Source of the DNA: Gordionus sp. m RMFG-2023
Lineage: Eukaryota; Nematomorpha; Gordioida; Chordodea; Parachordodidae
DNA: 64,000 nt
Reading direction: 5' to 3'
Assembly (NCBI RefSeq): GCF_954871325.1
Contig: NC_088775.1
Location: 76,671,561-76,735,560, forward strand
Below, in pieces: positions 44,947 to 55,880 of the stretch. A program made the position numbers and the translations under genes. Numbering within the stretch: position 1 is the first letter of the stretch; each line of letters begins with the position of its first letter. Under the pieces are notes generated by a model that searched no databases, had not been told where the DNA came from, and saw only the letters and a list, made by a program, of their open reading frames with translations.

Positions 44947-47348
44947 TCAAAAAATCTCTTTCTCTCTACAATCCAACTCGTAGCCCTTCTGTGACAAATC
45001 AGAACTAATATATTTAAGAAATTCATCTAATCTCCCACCATCTAATGTCTTGTAGCATTCAGTACGGGTAATTATTCTCTATATATCTTTGAGGGGGCAT
45101 GCCAAAGGGTGTAAAAAGTTATTTGGGTATAGGGGGTAACTCTTGGCGTTCCAGTTTTGAGACACTGGTCCTAGGAATGTACCGATATTTTTTATCGGAT
45201 CGGAGCGGGCCGATGTTTCACCTATTATAAAATATCGGTTATCGGCCAATATTATAAAATTTGCCGATCCGATATAAAATGGCGCCCTTAACAAAAATAA
45301 AATTTAAAAAAAAGATATATCTAAAATCATTTATTTTTATAAATAAAATCGAAATCCATATTTTTTTAATAATAATTAATTAATTAATAAACATTCTGCC
45401 ATATTGTTATTTTTTTGCGCATTCTGTTTATAAAAGTGTGCGATAATCTCTTCAGAATCTGTTTTTAGTGAAGCTGGTGATATTGACAGTTACCATCGCC
45501 GCAGGCTGATTTCTGATAAATTGGAAATTTTGATATTTCTAAAAAGAAATCTTCGATATATTAATGTTAAATATTATTTTAAATATTTATTTAAATTTCA
45601 TAATATATTTGATTATTACTTATTATGTTAATAGATTAATTTTGTTATAAAAGTGATTTATAATAAAAATATTTTATATACTTTTAAGCAATAGAATTGA
45701 ATATAAACTATAACTGATCATTATAATATATTTAAATGACATAAGTTACGGTATAATTAAATTATAGATGTTATACTAATAAAAAGTATATTATAAATTA
45801 AAACCATTGGTATCTTTACAGAATACAAAATTAGATATGATATCGGATCGGTTTTCGGCCGATATCAATATAATATCAGGAATATCGGATCGGCCTCCAA
45901 AAAGTGGTATCGGTACACCCCTAGTCCTACTCATACATTTTCTATAGAATATAATGTGATACATATATTATATAAACCTTTAAAGCGGCATGACCTAGTT
46001 TAGAGCCAAACATTTTAAACCGAAAAGAAATGAATCTCAAGTTCGATGCTTCGATATAGAGGGCACATATAGTGCTTCCCTTGATATAGACCTCCCAATT
46101 CTATATATTTTTTTGATATTATATTTGAACAAAAAATTTAAAGAATTAATTATGTGAATAAGAAAATAATGGTTTAAAATACTCTCTTAAATAGGATATA
46201 AAGATTCCCTTAAAATATTGAAAAGATCTTCGATTTTTTTAAGAATAATATAGTAAGTTATTTATCTCTGCTTTAAATAATTGAATTTAAACACCTAATA
46301 AATAGCAAAAAAATATGAAATTTAATTATTAAAATATATACACCTAAATAGAGATTTTTAATGAAAAGAGGGCATTATGTGACTAAAGAAAAAAGCTAGT
46401 TCAAACTCATTCATATTTTACAAGTGCTGTTAAATGGCTCGTTTATAAATTGAAATTCTCGCCAAGATAATAATACGCAAGCCTCAATATTATATTACTA
46501 GATGTCCAATCCAAACATTCTTGCCATCTATGAGCTCAGATTTAGTTATATCTTTAGTTAAAATATTGGTTTAGATGTTCTTAATAATCTATCCTAAACA
46601 CTAGACTTTACGTTTTTTAAGATATAAAATTAAGATCATAAAAATACCTCTGAACTATTCCCTTTTGTACTGTAAGTCAACTCGCACCACATTGCCTATT
46701 TCAATTAAAATTTTATTTCAAAAATTATATGTTTGAGTTTCTTAATCAAATAAATATTAAAATTAAAATTATATCCTTAACTTTATTTAGTATAAACGAG
46801 GACATGGTATGAGAGGAGATATCCTATTAAGATTTCGTAAATATATTTTAAACTAAAAACTTCGTGACATGATATTTTTTTTTAAATGATGACTAAATTA
46901 GGAAATAAATTTTTTTTAAAATGTAGTTTAATTTTTTTCAAAAATCCATTCAAAGGTCTGTATTTGGAGGGCTTAAAGCACTCCAATAAAATTTAAAAGG
47001 TAATCCCCTCGACCCCTTTCCCATTAGGAGCGTCCTGGTTAAACCTATATGATATATTATAAACGATAAGATCTACAAAATTTGTAACAATTAAGTCAAA
47101 TCTTTAAAAAATATATTTTTTTATATTATTAATATCTCTAAAATAATAGAAAAATCATTTATTTTAATCTGTTAAAAATTATTTTTAAAAAAATATTAAA
47201 AAATCACTTTGCTTCTTTCACCAATAATCACAGTCCGATCTTCAGCCGAGAATAGATTCACAGTGTTTATAAATTGGTTATAATAACATTTGATTGGAAT
47301 CAATATTGCTAGTGCTAAAGACAGTAGATATAATATGAATTTAACCAT
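44947..47348 (-). CDS. MYDGF: MYDGF-like secreted protein, four exons
   Basis: Exons (minus): 47208-47348, 46648-46695, 45978-46100, 44947-45078. All junctions are phase 0, giving 147 aa and a TGA. Exon 1 starts with a clear signal peptide (MVKFILYLLSLALAILIPI). Exons 2-3 give AMWCELTYSTKGNSSE and NWEVYIKGSTICALYIEASN, then LRFISFRFKMFGSKLGHAAL. The Cys-x2-TY...W...C...FxxFK layout fits myeloid-derived growth factor (UPF0556), whose two cysteines form a disulphide. The last exon (ITRTECYKTLDGGRLDEFL) aligns only loosely. The protein is shorter than human MYDGF (173 aa) by a stretch between exons 3 and 4, and it lacks a KDEL/RTEL-like ER-retention tail. The exon 1 donor (AAA|GTGATT) is weak. 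A 748-bp MITE fills most of intron 3. The splice structure and signal peptide are what I see; the family is an inference from remembered sequence. Confidence 0.65.
45174..45921. mobile_element. CCGATATC-family hAT-like MITE in MYDGF-like intron 3
   Basis: This is a complete 748-bp copy. The left end is GGAATGTACCGATATTTTTT and the right end (inverted) is GGGGTGTACCGATACCACTT. Flanks TGGTCCTA and TAGTCCTA match at 7/8. Both subterminal regions are dense in ATCGGATCGG and CGGCCGATATC words and pair with each other. The middle is AT-rich apart from a unique GCGCATTCTG...CATCGCCGCAGG stretch. There is no coding capacity. Confidence 0.85.
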
Positions 47349-47771
47349 ATTTTGGGGAAGAAAAAAATATATATTTTAGAGAATAAAAAAATAAATAATA
47401 TTTTTAAAAAGGTGTTAAATTTGAAATGAAACTTTAAAGGAAAAATTTTGTTTTGGTCAGATAAGTGTTTATTTAAAATAAAGGGTTAAAGAACTTAGAA
47501 GAGAATATATTAATATTTAACAGAATTTTTTCTTAAATGTATAAAAATAATTTTAAAAAATAGACAAAAATTTTTTTGATAAAGGGATAGCCAAGAACTG
47601 ATTCTAGTTCTCTATATATCCATAATAATGAAAAAATTTTAATCCTCCTTCAAAAATTTATTGACGAATTATTTTGATAGCTTATCGCATAGCCCTGAAA
47701 AAATACGATAATATTGGCTCAGATCATCATTTTAATTAAAAATATCGATGGCTAAGATCCAATATTGGCAT
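47349..47771. other. Upstream flank of the MYDGF-like gene
   Basis: This AT-rich stretch precedes the start codon at 47348. No promoter motif could be singled out. It ends at the left end of a hAT MITE. Confidence 0.35.
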
Positions 47772-48413
47772 TAGAGGTCTGCTATAGGGGAAGGGTTTAG
47801 CCCATCCGCTCATATTTCGGGCGGGCACGGTCGGGTTTTATAAAATATTTTCAATATTGGACTGGTAATGAGCAGGTAAAAATTAAGTAATGGGCAGGCG
47901 TGAGCGGGTAAATTTTTAATATTTTTCAGGCGAAATGAGCAGAACAGACTTTAGTTTATTAAAAACAATTCTTTTATACATATGAATCAAAGACCTGAAG
48001 ACCTAGCCCGTGTCATATTTTAATATTTTTATATATACCCGGACCTTTTTCAAATACCCGGGGTGGACCGGGCTTAATTTTAAAAAAATACCCTGGCAGG
48101 CAGTATATTTTGAATCGCCATTATTAGCTATAAAAATTAAAAATTATTGTATTATATTTTTTAAAAATCAAGGCCAGAACTGAAAATATAAAACCTAGGC
48201 CGGGCCTAATTTTCTTTAAAAAAATCCGGGCCGGGATGTGGAAATGGTACTTCTGTAGGTCTCTGATTAAAATTAAATCCAGACATTAAAATAATTTTTA
48301 AACACGGGGAGGAGGGCGGGTAAATAAAAAAAATAAATAAGTAGGTTGACAAGTTAAAATAAATTTCATGACAAATGGGCGGGCTTGTTGGCTATGCCCA
48401 TTGCAGACCTCTA
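47772..48413. mobile_element. TAGAGGTCTGC hAT MITE with a second MITE nested inside
   Basis: The outer ends TAGAGGTCTGCTATAGG and GCCCATTGCAGACCTCTA are inverted. Flanks ATTGGCAT and ATTGCCAC match at 6/8. GC blocks such as TTCGGGCGGGCACGGTCGGG and GGAGGGCGGGTAAAT lie near the ends. From about 47988 to 48265 a different GC-rich MITE (CAAAGACCTGAAGACC ... TGTAGGTCTCTG) interrupts it, close in sequence to 6153-6340. Confidence 0.7.
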
Positions 48414-49690
48414 ATTGCCACAGGCTTAATATACATCTCCTTTTCCAATTATTCTTAAAATTATTATTATAATATATTTAATAGGGGATTATACATGTTT
48501 CTTGTGGAAAACAATTCCCAAGAAAAAAAATCCCTTAAAAAAAATTTTTGAATTTAAAAAAAAAAATACTCAACCCCCCCCCCCCCTTCACCCAAAAATA
48601 TTGATGGGGTTTTTCCGGGAAATTATTTTATATACCTTATTCATTCCCTCAATATCCAGTTCTTCTTGGTCTTTAGGTAAATCCTTAATTCATTTTCATG
48701 TAAATTCTAACTCGGTTGATATAGCCAAGAAAAAAAAATTAAATATTCGAAATTAACAAATTGTGTTTTTTTTACCAATCGTTATCTCTTCCCTTGGATA
48801 TATGTCAAGAGGATCTTTATATTTTTTAAAAAATACAGGCGATAAAATAAGTGCCCTAGAACCCAAAGAATATTTTTTTTTAATCAAAATATTCAAATTA
48901 CCATTTTAAAATATAATTATTCCTGTTTTTTGGAAGCTTATAGTCCAACCTCCGTTTTTATAGAATAAGTTTTAGTATATTATATTATAGTTAGATTGGA
49001 ATATGGTTATATATATGATAAATAAATATTGGTTAAAAAAAATTTCTAATTGCCAAAACAAAAAAATCAACAAATATAAGTACCATAAAAAAATTTACTT
49101 TTAATCCTATGGTACATCGTTGTCATTTTTTTACCAACTACTTTAGAAAAGATTAAATTGCTAGGCCACAAAATTAAACACATTACAAAAAAGACCAGGG
49201 AATATTTTTGAAATTTTTAGATATCATTATGATTCCTTTTTGGGAACAAAATTAAAATTTTATAATTTTTCTTTTTTATCTTAGTATTTTTATAGTTTAT
49301 AACTACTCTAAAATATTTAAATTAGATACTTTTGTTAAATGTTATTAAAAATATATAAAATAAACTGAAAAAATAAAATATAATTAAGTGATCTTAATTC
49401 AAAATTTTCATTATTATTTGTATTCTTTCTTATTAAAAATTGTGATTCAACATTGGATAATCTTATAAGTAAATTTGAAATCGAATATGAATAATCTGAG
49501 TATGTCTAATTCCAATTACATCTAATTAAACTATCTAATAAGTTGATATGTTATTTTATTTTGGTATTTAGAAGAACTGCACAAATAATGCAAAGAAAAT
49601 AAAGATTGAAATAGATTCACATATTCATTATTTGAAGGTTAAACCACTTCAATATAAAAACTTTACAAGTTATTATAAAAATTATTCTTT
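48414..49690. other. Intergenic DNA with one exon-like segment
   Basis: A C15 run lies near 48577. On the minus strand 48776-48855 looks like an exon: a TAG acceptor, an open frame reading ALILSPVFFKKYKDPLDIYP then REEITI, and a GTAAAA donor. A nearby minus segment, 48642-48690, reads DLPKDQEELDIEGMNK before a GTATAT donor. Their phases do not join and no parent gene was recognised. 49080-49116 contains the inverted pair GTACCATA/TATGGTAC. The remainder is AT-rich. Confidence 0.35.
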
Positions 49691-51194
49691 TCAATTTTCT
49701 AATAATTCAACATGTTCCGTAATTTTTTTGATAGATACGCGAGTTGATAAACGTTTACGATTGGCAAGAGATTTTTTCTTAGATGATGCGGCACTTTGGG
49801 ACAAAATAGATTCAAAGGTATTTTCAAAAACTTCAGAATTTTCAAGATTTTCAGAAAGTGGCACTTCTTCAAATTCCATAATGTCTGAAGATGAGCGAGC
49901 TAAATGTTTGCAATAAAAAAAGTATGATTATAAAATCTTCTAAATATAATTTTGTTAATAAAAGATTTAATTTATTTAATGCTGAGGATAATTTTAAAAT
50001 GTTATAATAAAATAACAATTTTTGGCATGAAAAAAAAATATAGATTTCATATTTTTAAACATTTACAAAAATGACTAAGAAAAAATTATATAGAAAACAA
50101 TTTAATGTAACAAGATTTTATAAAAAATTATCTTGAATAATAAAATTTTATGATTTAAAAATAATGCCAAGAAAGGACTAGAAATAAGTTTTATTCTACT
50201 CTAATAAATTATATTAAAGCAGCATGGAAATTACTTTTTTTCAATTTCAATTTTTAAAAAAAATTAAATTCACAATCAAAAAATGATAAGAATTAAAATA
50301 ATTAAACATACCAACTGGTGCCCTGATTAGACTCATATTCTGATCAATATCTTTAAGTTCTAATTCTTTCCTTTTCTTGATCCCAACTCTTAACCTAATT
50401 AAAATAAGAAAATTAAAAGATTAGTATTATATAAATTGTACAATTGATAGCATATAAAAAACAATGAAATTTTACTTTAAAAAATCTGATCATAAATTAA
50501 GCCAGATATTTTACTCTATAAATTATACTTTTATAAACATATATTATATATATATTTCATCAATATTATCTATAAAGGAATGAATAATCTTTTCTCTTTA
50601 AAAATAATCATTAAAATACTATAAAAAACACCTGAATTTTTCTTATATTAAATTATCATTTATATATCATAATAAAAAAATATTTATACCTTTCTTTAAT
50701 GAATCTTGATTCTCTTTTGCTCTTGATATCTTCAATCCTTTTAATCGCATCCACTAAAAAGTTAATCATAAATAATTTTAAAAAAAATAATAATATATTA
50801 ATAATTAAAATATACCTGTATTTTTCCAAATTTGTCTGTCATATTTAATTGGAATATTTCTTCTTTTTTCAAATTCAAGTGAAGGATCCAATGTAAGTTC
50901 CTTACCAGAAGCCTTCCTAAATGCTTTAGTCCATTTACTTTTTCTTGGATTTCTTTTCCTTTTAAATAATCGGTGACATTTTGACCTGCAAAATCTAAAT
51001 ATCTTTAATCAAATTAAAAATATAATTTTTTATTTTATAACGATAAAATCATTCGATAACTACGATACATTAATATATAAAAATAGTTTTTATATTATAT
51101 TAAATAAATTTACCTTGCAATCATTACGGACAAATACAATTCCATGTCCAGGATATATAGTCGATGAACAAAAATAACATTTTTCTAGTCTCAT
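49691..51194 (-). CDS. RSL24D1: Ribosome biogenesis protein RLP24 homologue, five exons
   Basis: This gene encodes a nucleolar pre-60S assembly factor related to ribosomal protein eL24. It holds the eL24 site on the maturing large subunit until it is exchanged in the cytoplasm. Exons (minus): 51114-51194, 50816-51002, 50690-50753, 50312-50394, 49691-49884. Phases agree and give 202 aa. The start [18 protein letters not shown] and the following [16 protein letters not shown] form the L24e zinc-binding Cys4 set. Next come [20 protein letters not shown] and [16 protein letters not shown], nearly as in human. Exon 3 ([20 protein letters not shown]) and exon 4 ([20 protein letters not shown]) match the coiled and tail regions. 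The fifth exon, [12 protein letters not shown]-type acidic sequence turning basic ([12 protein letters not shown]), is not conserved with human (163 aa in total), and its acceptor at 49885 is the least certain junction. Confidence 0.93.
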
Positions 51195-51340
51195 TATAAA
51201 GGATCTAAAATAAATCTTTAGATAGAGTATGTTTATAGTTTACTTAAAAAATGAGTAGGCGAAAAGAGGATAGATGATTCACAAAATAAGCTGGCTATAA
51301 AATGTCATTCTTAAAATTTCTTGGTGGAGTGCAAATACAA

Positions 51341-52864
51341 GTCAATTCGGGGCGGCGACAATTCAGCGCAGCGTCAATTTGGTGCGGCAACAATTCAGAG
51401 CGTATCTATTACAGTTGCAATTTATTATATATTACTTAGTATAAAAAAATAAGGATTATTAAATAGAAATCATTTTGAATGTTGGTCCTATTAATTATTT
51501 CTCCATATATTTTTACAAAAATCTCAATTTTATTTACTAAATGTATATCGAAAAAAATTAACTAATATTTATACCTATTTCTTTAATAAACCATTTTACC
51601 ACATTATAAGGTATGTTGATTAGTAGCCAATATTATGTAAGCCTGGAGATTTTGCGCATAGAAGGAAAAAAAAGGAGAAAGATTTGACCTCTATCTCTAA
51701 TCTTATATATTATTTTGACTACAATCTTAATCAACCGTTTTATAAAAATAGACCCAAAATACCCCCCTGATAAGTACTATAATATTAAATCTTAAATCCC
51801 CTTTTCATGCCTAATTTTAGATAATAAAAAAAATAAATAAAATTATAAAAGTTTAAAAAAATAATATACCCCCCTGATAAGTAATATGCCCAAAATCTCG
51901 GTTTACATAACATTGGCTTCTAATATAAAAATTGGTTGTTTTTTGATATTACACATTTAATTTTTGATTTATATAATTAAAAAAATTAGCCTAAGCATAA
52001 TATTTTTTTTAAAAAAGAATTAATAGAATTCAAGGATTTTTATTAAATCTCAAAAGTGAGTCAGTCTTAATTTTATTGGACCATGGCTGGGTCTATTTTT
52101 AAAAACGGCCGATTTAAATTCTAGCCAAAATAATATGTAAGATTCGAGATAGAGGTCCAAACCTTTCTTTTTCTTTCTTTCTTCTATGACCAAAATCCCG
52201 GTTTACATAACATTGGCTACTAATTAACATACCATATGTGGTAAATTGGTCAACCAAAGAAATAGGTATAAATATTGGTTGTTAATTTTTTTTGATATTA
52301 CACATTTAATTTATGATTTATATAATAGAAAAAATTAGCCTAAGTATAATATTTTTTTAAAAAAGGATTAATAGAATTTAAGGATTTTTAATATATCTAA
52401 AAAATGATTCAATCTTAATTTGATTTTTTTTGGATCATGGCTGGGTCTATTTTTAAAAACGGTCGGTTTAAATTCCAGCCAAAATAATATGTAAGATTCG
52501 AGATAGAGGTCCAAACCTTTCTTTTTCTTTCTTTCTTTAAAATTTCGGCTTACATAACATTGGCTATTAATCAATATATCTTATGTGGTAAATTGGTCAA
52601 CCAAAGAAATAGGTATAAATATTGGTTGTTAATTTTTTTGATATTACACATTTAGTAAATAAAATTGAGATTTTTGTAAAAATAAATATGGAGAAATAAT
52701 TAATAGGACCAAAATTCAAAATGATTTCTATTTAATCATCCTTATTTTTTTATACTAAGTAATATATAATAAATTGCAACTGTAATAGATACGCGCTGAA
52801 TTGTCGCCGCGCCTAATTTAATGCGCCGAATTGTCATGCGCCGAATTTTCCGCGCCGAATTGAC
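51341..52864. mobile_element. Non-autonomous DNA element with ~250-bp inverted repeats and GCGCCGAATT termini
   Basis: The left terminus GTCAATTCGGGGCGGCGACA and the right terminus (inverted) GTCAATTCGGCGCGGAAAA lead into matching arms of about 250 bp. These include GCGTATCTATTACAGTTGCA and TACTTAGTATAAAAAAATAA on one side, mirrored on the other. Within the arms the word AATTCGGCGC is repeated every 15-20 bp, as in some Mutator-like elements. The centre contains direct repeats (51891-52640) and palindromic-MITE sequence. No transposase is present and no clear target duplication was seen. It lies about 150 bp upstream of the RSL24D1 start codon. Confidence 0.8.
51891..52640. repeat. Direct repeats of 300-350 bp inside the GCGCCGAATT element
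   Basis: Units start at about 51891, 52191 and 52539 with AAAATCTCGGTTTACATAAC and near copies, each followed by ATTGGCT(T/A)(C/T)TAAT. The first two also share CCATGGCTGGGTCTATTTTT, AGATTCGAGATAGAGGTCCA and a CTTTCTTTTTCTTTC run. The third is partial. A shorter direct repeat, ACCCCCCTGATAAGTA, is at 51760 and 51868. Part of each unit comes from the palindromic MITE family. Confidence 0.8.
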
Positions 52865-54163
52865 ATGATACCATAAAAAATATAAATTTTTATTAAAAAC
52901 ATTAAAATTTTTTTGGTTTGGAAGTTCATGTAATTCTTAAACATTTAAGTTTTAAGAACAATTATTTTTTTCCCAGCTGTATTCGACCCAATAGTTTTAT
53001 CTAGGATGAAGCCTCAAGTTTACTCCATGCAAGCAAGGGCGTCACTAGTATAGTCGTGATGGTTGAATGTCGAATTTGGCTCAATTCACAGTCGAGTGCC
53101 GGATAAAATCTGTTACCATTGAAGCGTATATTAGTTCTTTTTATGGTTCAGCCGATTTTTAGCCGGTTAATTATTGACTTAAAAGGCTAAAAATATAGTA
53201 ATTACTCAATTATGTTTACAATATCATCGGACTCAAAAGGACTTTTTTTAAAGTTATTTTTAAATGATATTTGTTTTAGCTCAGTTTTCAAAATGACCTT
53301 TTGAGGCATAAAAAAAATTCCAAAATTTTTAGGGGGCTTTTCAAATTTTTTAGGTGACTCGGGCCTCTATGCACCCCCCCCCCTCCTAGTTACGCTATTG
53401 AGAGCTAGTAATATAATATTTTATTTGGATTTTATATTTTAGTAATTTTTTTGATTGAAATCAATGAAAAAAAAGATAATCGATTTTGACTCACTATATT
53501 TCAGCAATAATTCCTTTTTCTTCTTAGAAATAAAAATAGCCACATAGCAACAAGGATTGAGGTAGGTCAGGCCATCATATTTTCTTACGACACATAAATT
53601 TAAAATTTACTTTTCTTTTATTTATTAAGAAAATAGCCATATTTTTTATTTACTTTCTCAATAGTCAATGCTTATTTTTCCAATAAAATTCTAAATATTA
53701 GAACAATTTTTGCTTTATTATTTTAAAATATTGGGGATTTTACATTTATTCCGATCCTCTTCGTTTTACCATTTGAAAAATTTCATAGAAACTTTGGAAA
53801 CACTTTTAAAACTTTCCTGGGAAAACCACCTTCAACTAATAATTAGCCCAAATGCACGGAAAAATGGAGGGAATGGACTTAATATCCCTATATACCCTGT
53901 ACATCCTTTTCCTATTTCTGTCTTTCCGCTTAACAAATAATTCACTACATTGGGGTGTAGATATGAATTATTATTGATATTTAATTAATATATTTTACTA
54001 TCTAGTTTCAAATCTCCCAAAGATAACTAACTAGATGAAGCTATCACTATATGGCTAGATAGTGTCCCTCCTGATACACCTTTTCCCATACTAGTGACGT
54101 ACAAAACGTTTTTTTAACCCCTAATATCAAAAACATTTACACATTTATCTTATTCTTCATCTC
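52865..54163. other. Intergenic DNA with a G-tract MITE
   Basis: 53034-53400 looks like a short hAT-like element: CAAGGGCGTCACTAG at the left against (inverted) CAATAGCGTAACTAGGAGG at the right, with a C12 run next to the right end. The rest is AT-rich. A 76-codon plus ORF at 53710-53940 has no recognisable motif. Confidence 0.4.
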
Positions 54164-54687
54164 TTGAGAACATTCAACGATTTCAATACAAAAATAAAAT
54201 CGGAGGCCACGAACAAAAACCTGGAGAATCTCTTAACCAATGCACAACTTAGAATGATTTTAGGATATAGACTCGGCGAACTAGTTAACCCCCATCATTG
54301 CATGAACTGCTTCCTAGCAAATGCCAAGGAGGGAAGGCATATTTTAATTGTATCAAATGTTAAGGCTGACATCAGCGTAACTCCTTAATAAACAACTTAT
54401 TAAACCTCCTATTAAAAAAGGCTCGCATACCTAATATTCTAGAACCCTGCAATCTCTCAACTGATGACTGCCTAAGACCCGACGATCTGACCACTATCCC
54501 CTGGTCCATGGGCAAAACCCTTATTTGGGATTATCATGTGTCTCATCCTTCCCAACTAATATTAATAGCAACCGCTTACCTAAGACTAAAAAATAAACAA
54601 AACAAAAGCCTCGGCAATCTGATATTATCAATAGCAATGTCTACCAGTGAACAGTTCGCTCCTATAACTTCTAGTTATTCCTAATAC
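54164..54687 (+). pseudogene. Retroelement endonuclease-like relic (copy 2)
   Basis: The first frame gives NAQLRMILGYRLGELVNPHH then CMNCFLANAKEGRH, a Cys/His cluster. After a shift near 54388 it continues LKKARIPNILEPCNLS, then DDCLRPDDLTTIPWSMGKTL and IWDYHVSHPSQ to a TAA. This follows the pattern GLRLG...PHxCxCG...RHG...AGIPxxLEPxGL...KRPDGLTLxPW..G+xLxWDxT that I remember from the C-terminal region of many invertebrate retroelement-related proteins. The RPD...WD acids resemble a PD-(D/E)xK nuclease core. No reverse transcriptase domain was found upstream. GC content is clearly above the surroundings. It is a dead fragment. Confidence 0.55.
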
Positions 54688-55424
54688 AGAACATATAAAT
54701 CAATATTTTTAAATTAAAATATTATTTTTAAGGACCCAATTATGTTTTTCTTAAAATTATTTTTTTTTAAGTTTATATTTTTTTTTTGTTTTTCAATTTT
54801 ATATATTATATATGTACTAGTTTTATATTCACATAAAATATTGTTGTTTCTAACTTAATCTAATTTTTATATAAAATTTGATCCATATATTTTTTTTTAA
54901 ATTACTTGCGTATTGTCTTGCTTTTGCCTTTTTAATAAGCGATTAATTATCTTAAATATACAAGTTACAAAACCTAAACGGTGAGTATAATATATTAACT
55001 TTAATAATTAATGTTGCTTATTTGTTTCTAGCAGGGTACTATACACTTATCAGTTAATTATATTTTGATTCCCACCTCAATTTAAAATTTTTAAAAATAA
55101 TTTTTATTGCAACCTTTAATATACAAAAGTGTAAAAAATATATATAACAAAAAAAAATTTTAATTAATAATTTAGACAAATTAGGGGAAGAGAAAGCGAA
55201 AGAATTTATAATTTCGTTAATATTTAAATATTTAAATAAATTTTAATCCATTGATAAAATCTTATATTATTAAGAAAAGAATCTTAATTAGTTTAATTTT
55301 ACTCGTAAGCAGTACATGAGATAGTATGAGAAGTTAATAAATATTTATTTGAAATTGATAAATTAGGTTAAACAAAAAATTAAAATATTAACTATAAAGT
55401 AAAATAAACAAATAGTTTAGTCTG

Positions 55425-55880
55425 AATCATAAGTCTCAGAATCGTTATCAGAAGATAAAGAAGCTATATAATCAGTTATTGAAATTTGAAATATCTTTAT
55501 ATAAATACATCCCCCTTATTATGGATTGTAAAGGTTTCGGTCTAGAATTTTCAAAATCAAAAGTTAGATTCCTCCCCTTCATACAATTTTCTGCCTTTGA
55601 AAAACATTCAAAAATTCTGTGCCATTATCTAATAAGATTTTAAAATGATACAAGACAACAATTTATATTGCTCTGGCCCTTTTACCAATAAAATTTGATT
55701 TCTATCCTTCAACATGGTTTTGAAATTTTGTACAAGCCAATAGTTTACATCAATATTTTTTTATAAGCACAATGTGCTAAAATAAAGTTTTCTATTCTAA
55801 AACCTACAACACTAGCCAATGGTAGAACTGTGGTCAGAATTCTTTAAATTTGTCAGCGCTGCCCTCAGGGTATCATAAAT
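55425..55880 (-). pseudogene. Decayed ORF, probably transposon-derived
   Basis: The minus strand keeps coding-like blocks in several frames: YDTLRAALTNLKNSDHSSTI at the start, NYWLVQNFKTMLKDRNQILL then VKGPEQYKLLS, NLTFDFENSRPKPLQSIIRG, and finally ITDYIASLSSDNDSETYDSD before a TAA at about 55425. Stops and shifts separate them. The acidic C-terminus and general layout suggest a transposase-type protein, but I do not recognise the family. Confidence 0.4.

Noticed and set aside
45930-45960. Extra MYDGF-like exon split by the MITE (reading SKLERQELPPIPK)
   Set aside because: Its only open frame needs one base from the previous exon, but exon 3 ends in phase 0, and no GT donor follows in frame. 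Kept only as a question in the findings.
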